Shown here: piece after piece, positions 6,879-9,609 of the stretch
Position numbering within the stretch: position 1 is the stretch's first letter
How the letters are laid out: each line of letters opens with the position of its first letter
DNA from: Deltaproteobacteria bacterium
GTDB lineage: Bacteria; Desulfobacterota; GWC2-55-46; S146-73
NCBI GenBank assembly: GCA_015492355.1
Contig: WGFF01000011.1
Coordinates: 1-9,609 of the forward strand
Reading direction: 5' to 3'
Length of the DNA: 9,609 bases
Program-made: the position numbers and the translations under genes
Notes under the pieces: model-generated
The model's database searches: none
What the model was told of the DNA's origin: nothing
Seen by the model: the letters and a program-made list of their open reading frames with translations, nothing else

Positions 6879-7370
6879 TTACCTGGTGAGAGAAATTTTT
6901 TCCCTCTTCTGTTCTGTCTTGATGGATGAGAGTTTTACCTCGTATCCACACGGAAAGTCATCCGCATCCACGATATACTGTCTTGCCTTCATGTTCTTGG
7001 AATTGAAGAGCACAGGTCCCTTGAGATTAAGGCTTATGGTGCCTTTCTTTCTTGAGACACAGACCATGACCAGTATGACAAGATTATTTATATCATCTAT
7101 CTCGAGTCCGTCAAGGTCTGCCTTTCTGAGAGGGAGATTGTAATCAGGCTTGAAAAGGGTGGGATAGGTGAGAAGGAATGCCACCTCCGGGTCATCCACT
7201 GATTGTAACCACTTAAAGAGTCCCTCTGGATCATGGTCTATAAGAATATACCTCTTCAATCGCTCGAAGCCAGGTATACCCTTCACAAAGTGGATTATCT
7301 TATCCTCTCCAACCCTGATGGAGCCGAATCGTGTTGAATCGAATTCTATTATTCTTTCCTGTGTGGTCAT
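6879..7370 (-). CDS. fliW: FliW: flagellar assembly factor, CsrA antagonist
   Basis: A 163-residue FliW, slightly longer than the usual 140-155. Recognised blocks are FGSIRV (15-20), GIPGFE (31-36), LQSVDDPEVAFL (55-66), NLKGPVLFN (115-123) and ARQYIV (129-134). The extra length is a charged tail (KTEQKREK) after about residue 150. FliW binds CsrA and stops it from repressing flagellin mRNA; free flagellin in turn binds FliW, so the pair couples flagellin synthesis to export. Its ATG overlaps the csrA stop as ATGA, the typical arrangement, which implies coupled translation. It is followed by 167 bp without a clear terminator, then pseB. Confidence 0.95.
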   Translation of the reverse strand: MTTQERIIEFDSTRFGSIRVGEDKIIHFVKGIPGFERLKRYILIDHDPEGLFKWLQSVDDPEVAFLLTYPTLFKPDYNLPLRKADLDGLEIDDINNLVILVMVCVSRKKGTISLNLKGPVLFNSKNMKARQYIVDADDFPCGYEVKLSSIKTEQKREKISLTR

Positions 7371-7597
7371 TCTTTCTCCAGATCCTTAAATGTAGTTGAG
7401 ATGTCCTGTGGTGTAATGGTTGCAGCCTTTCTATTCTCTTCCTGTATCTTAAGATATATCTCTTCTCTGTGGACAGGGTGTTCCATCGGTGCGTCGATAC
7501 CTATCTTCACCTGATTCTCTCTTATGTCTACAACGACTATCCTTATATCATCCCCTATCCTTATTCCTTCTCCTGACTTCCTTGTCAATACAAGCAT
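7367..7597 (-). CDS. csrA: CsrA: carbon storage / translational regulator, RNA-binding
   Basis: A 76-residue CsrA, with a tail about 15 residues longer than the E. coli protein. The first RNA-binding strand MLVLTRK and the second binding region VHREEIY (42-48) are intact, including Leu4, Arg6, Val42, Arg44 and Ile47. Residues 40-41 are His-Pro where E. coli has Val-Ser. As a homodimer it binds GGA-containing RNA loops, often over ribosome sites; in FliW-bearing bacteria its classic target is flagellin mRNA. It has an excellent AAGGAGGG site 5 nt before the ATG. Upstream lies a 243-bp GGA-rich spacer, and fliW follows with a 4-nt overlap. Autoregulation is plausible. Confidence 0.97.
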   Translation of the reverse strand: MLVLTRKSGEGIRIGDDIRIVVVDIRENQVKIGIDAPMEHPVHREEIYLKIQEENRKAATITPQDISTTFKDLEKE

Positions 7598-7602
7598 GGT
7601 CG

Positions 7603-7610
7603 CCCTCCTT
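7603..7610 (-). promoter_or_regulatory. csrA ribosome binding site containing a GGA motif
   Basis: The sense strand reads AAGGAGGG, 5 nt before the csrA ATG. It contains the GGA core that CsrA proteins recognise, so it could also be an autoregulatory site. Confidence 0.6.
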
Positions 7611-7793
7611 GGCTCGTTTTTTTAAGATGTATTTATGAAAGGGTTTAAAGAGAACCTTTTAAGGATGACTGCCTGGGTGATACCTGACCAGAATCTACCG
7701 TATTTTCCCACGATCCTTTTACATCAACACAACTGGGTAATAATCCCTTCTTCCCTCCTTTAAAAGATATGGCTCACTAATCCATTTACTTCT

Positions 7794-7821
7794 ATAACGG
7801 CAGTTCTATCGGATAACTTTA
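7794..7821 (-). promoter_or_regulatory. Weak candidate sigma-28 promoter for csrA-fliW
   Basis: The sense strand reads TAAAGTTA, 12 nt, then GCCGTTAT. This matches TAAAGTTT-N11-GCCGATAA at 13 of 16 defined bases but with one extra spacer base and a changed -10 core. If real, it would give a csrA leader of about 190 nt holding most of the GGA motifs. Confidence 0.28.
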
Positions 7822-7840
7822 TTCCTTGGAGAAAAAGCCC

Positions 7841-8722
7841 TCAGATGTAGTTGAATATATTGGTATTGAGTATCCTGGCTGCACTGTTGAGCGATGCCTC
7901 GAGGGCTATCTCTCCAAGTTTGAGTGATGATATTACCTCTGTTATATCCGCATCCTCAAGGTTGGATACGGTTATCTCCAGATCGAATCTAAAATCAGAA
8001 AGGTCCTCCTTTATGGCATTCAGCCTTACAATCCTGCCACCTGTGTCTGATATGGTATTGGATATCTGCTGGAACGCACTTTCGAGACTGCCTATGGCGT
8101 TCTGGATACCAGTGGAGTCATCGTTGTTTAGGTCTGTTATCAGGTCTGAGACTATCTGGAATATATCCACTCCACCACCACTGCCTTTAAAAACCTCCCC
8201 TCCGTTGAACCCTATGGTAACGACCGTATTCTCTGCGACCTTGAGCTGAAAATTGTTGCTATCTCCCTGGTACTGTCCTGTAGAGGTAAAGGGGGTGGTG
8301 GAGGTCTCGTATCCTGAGAATACAAACCTATCGTCTATGGAGGCATTACCAAGGGATACAAGCTCATCAAAGAGGTTACTTATCTCAGATGCAGATGCTT
8401 GTCTTGTCTCTGCACTTGCGGTATCTGTAGCCTGTGACACTGCAAGCTCCTTTATCCTTGAAAGTACGTCCTGCACCCTGAATAGCACGCTCTCAACGTA
8501 ACTGAGATAGGAAAGCCCTGAGTTGATGTTCCTCTCGTACTGATCGAGCCTCTTTATGACCTTTTTTGAGGTGATTATAGTACCGGTGGATACAGGGTCA
8601 TCAGAAGGGGTTGTAACCCTCCTTCCTGTGGACAACTGCTTGTGGAGCCGCAGAAGGGAGTCCTGTCTCTTCATAATATCATTGAGATAGGTCTTGTATA
8701 TTATACCTTTTGTAACCCTCAT
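7841..8722 (-). CDS. flgL: FlgL: flagellar hook-filament junction protein (HAP3)
   Basis: A 293-residue flagellin-like protein, at the short end of the family. The N-terminal helical domain starts MRVTKG and carries QLSTGRRVTTPSDDPV (29-44), the hallmark of FlgL and flagellins. A helical stretch with QYERNINSG follows, then a DDRFVFSGYET segment near 130 typical of FlgL. The C-terminal helical domain ends SLNSAARILNTNIFNYI. The middle is a small beta-rich, Gly/Ser/Thr-rich domain with no long insertion. The protein is exported through the flagellar secretion system without a cleaved signal and sits between FlgK and the filament. It starts 7 nt after the flgK stop with only a weak GAGAAAG site, so coupling to flgK translation is likely. 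Confidence 0.95.
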   Translation of the reverse strand: MRVTKGIIYKTYLNDIMKRQDSLLRLHKQLSTGRRVTTPSDDPVSTGTIITSKKVIKRLDQYERNINSGLSYLSYVESVLFRVQDVLSRIKELAVSQATDTASAETRQASASEISNLFDELVSLGNASIDDRFVFSGYETSTTPFTSTGQYQGDSNNFQLKVAENTVVTIGFNGGEVFKGSGGGVDIFQIVSDLITDLNNDDSTGIQNAIGSLESAFQQISNTISDTGGRIVRLNAIKEDLSDFRFDLEITVSNLEDADITEVISSLKLGEIALEASLNSAARILNTNIFNYI

Positions 8723-8729
8723 GGCTTTC

Positions 8730-9609
8730 TCATCTTATGCTCAAAAGTGTCTCGAACATCTCATCTGCCACACTTATTATCTTTGCAGCAGCCTCATAGG
8801 CACTCTGAAGCTCTATAAGCCTTATGGCTTCCTCCTCTATGGATACACCTGATATGGACTCGTGCTCTATATCGAGCTGTTCCACTATAAGTTTTTGGGC
8901 ATCGTACTTCTTAGATGTCTCGCTCGAAAGTGTACCTATGTCAGCAACCACTGTCTTGTAGTAATCACTGAATGTGGTACCATCTATAACAGAGGAGTCG
9001 AATATATCCGCCAGGGCAAGGGCATTTTCGTTGTCACCAGGGACACCGGCGGAGGTGGCTGCAGCTGCTATCTTATCTGTATCACTTATTGAAACACTTA
9101 TATTCTTTGCCATATCCTTGGTCACACTCACCGTGAATACATCACCGGTCTGTGGACCACTGGTACCATCTGTTATGACAACCCCCAAGCCATCGAATAC
9201 TATCTGATTGCCTGAGGAATAGGTGCCCGTGGTTACGACATTGCCTGTATCCACATTGAAGATAACGTAACTCGTGGAGGATGAAAAGCGTATCTCGTAG
9301 TTATCGAGTGTGATCGCTGAAAGGTCTGTAATGGTACCATTCGATATGACAGCACCACCTGTGTTGGAACTCTTGGGGGCGGTTGTAACTGTATGGGATG
9401 TAAAGAAGTCCACGTTTGTAGATAGATCGAGCCCGTATCCCTGTCTGTGCTGGAGGTTTATCTCCTTTACAAGGGTTGCAGAGAGGAGGTCTATCTTATC
9501 GAGGGTGTCCAAGAAGGAAGACCTCCCTTCTATAAGCCCCTTTATCCTGCCACCTGTTATCTCATCGTTTATGTTTACACCACCTGTTGTAACCTTATAG
9601 AGCATATCG
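8730..9609 (-). CDS. flgK: FlgK: flagellar hook-associated protein 1 (HAP1), C-terminal part, 5' end outside window
   Basis: About 293 codons of the C-terminal part are present; the frame stays open to the right edge, and the first in-window Met is internal, not the start. The fragment begins with a GGRIKGLIEGRSSFLDTLDKID segment (residue pattern GxxxGLxExR...L) and then NLQHRQGYGLD and FF, the conserved FlgK region before the variable domain. A beta-rich, Thr/Ser/Gly-rich central section follows. The last 30 residues (ELQSAYEAAAKIISVADEMFETLLSI) are the C-terminal helix shared by FlgK, FlgE and FlgG. It sits at the hook end as the base for FlgL and the filament. The flgL gene follows after 7 nt. 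Confidence 0.93.
   Translation of the reverse strand, partial: DMLYKVTTGGVNINDEITGGRIKGLIEGRSSFLDTLDKIDLLSATLVKEINLQHRQGYGLDLSTNVDFFTSHTVTTAPKSSNTGGAVISNGTITDLSAITLDNYEIRFSSSTSYVIFNVDTGNVVTTGTYSSGNQIVFDGLGVVITDGTSGPQTGDVFTVSVTKDMAKNISVSISDTDKIAAAATSAGVPGDNENALALADIFDSSVIDGTTFSDYYKTVVADIGTLSSETSKKYDAQKLIVEQLDIEHESISGVSIEEEAIRLIELQSAYEAAAKIISVADEMFETLLSIR

Larger units (their letters stand above)
7598..7840 (-). promoter_or_regulatory. flgL-csrA intergenic leader, GGA-rich on the csrA sense strand
   Basis: This is the longest non-coding stretch in the window. The csrA sense strand holds eight GGA triplets, against three on the other strand. Three are clustered at 7744-7758 within AAAGGAGGGAAGAAGGGA. 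That cluster looks like a strong ribosome site, but no convincing start codon follows it at normal spacing. Other GGAs are at 7781-7783, 7714-7716, 7706-7708 and in the csrA ribosome site. I see no gene and no clear terminator for flgL here. CsrA binding is an inference from the motif. Confidence 0.4.

Noticed and set aside
6727..7143. Plus-strand open frame of 138 codons across the pseB-fliW gap
   Set aside because: It runs antisense to fliW and over the promoter region, with low-complexity composition and no recognisable domain.
7621..7668. Imperfect AAAGGGTT/AACCTTTT hairpin considered as a terminator
   Set aside because: The stem needs a bulge, is A/T-rich, and lacks a proper T tract in either direction.
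7669..7686. A second GG-N10-GC spacing on the minus strand in the csrA leader
   Set aside because: The flanking bases do not match the sigma-54 consensus (AGGCA in place of TTGCA, no TGG), so it is likely chance.
1..9609. CRISPR arrays, tRNA or rRNA genes, insertion sequences
   Set aside because: No spaced direct repeats, cloverleaf sequence, transposase-like protein or terminal inverted repeats were seen.

Overview
All ten genes in this window lie on the minus strand and are packed closely, so the cluster reads from right to left. No sequence here names the organism. The gene types point to a flagellated, probably Gram-negative bacterium that uses both sigma-54 and sigma-28. Coding regions favour AGG/AGA for Arg and ATA for Ile, and the base composition looks mid-40s % GC by eye. 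That would fit a deep-branching, possibly thermophilic lineage such as Nitrospirota or Thermodesulfobacteriota. This taxonomic guess is weak.

Right part (about 9609 to 6879): the flagellar hook-filament junction genes flgK (its 5' end lies outside the window) and flgL, then a 243-bp spacer, then csrA and fliW overlapping by ATGA. CsrA is a translational repressor, classically of flagellin mRNA. FliW is its protein antagonist and also binds flagellin. The spacer is rich in GGA triplets on the csrA sense strand and holds a weak sigma-28-like promoter.

Middle and left part (6711 to 1): a nonulosonic acid (sialic-acid-family sugar) gene set, likely for flagellin glycosylation. In transcription order it holds pseB (UDP-GlcNAc 4,6-dehydratase), pseC (PLP aminotransferase, overlapping pseB by 41 nt), a 48-residue zinc-ribbon gene, a NeuB/SpsE-type synthase, an SpsF-type cytidylyltransferase, a class III (HemL-like) PLP aminotransferase and a Gfo/Idh/MocA oxidoreductase that runs off the left edge. 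The 167-bp gap before pseB carries a well-spaced sigma-54 -24/-12 element and, just upstream, a sigma-28-like element. This suggests that the sugar genes are switched on with the flagellar regulon.

The set is not the textbook pseudaminate pathway. PseB and PseC are classical, but the synthase carries NeuB/LegI-like signatures and the activating enzyme is of the SpsF type. No PseH acetyltransferase or PseG hydrolase is visible. An oxidoreductase next to a class III aminotransferase suggests an extra oxidise-then-aminate step. A modified or different nonulosonate is a reasonable hypothesis, but the sequence alone does not prove it.
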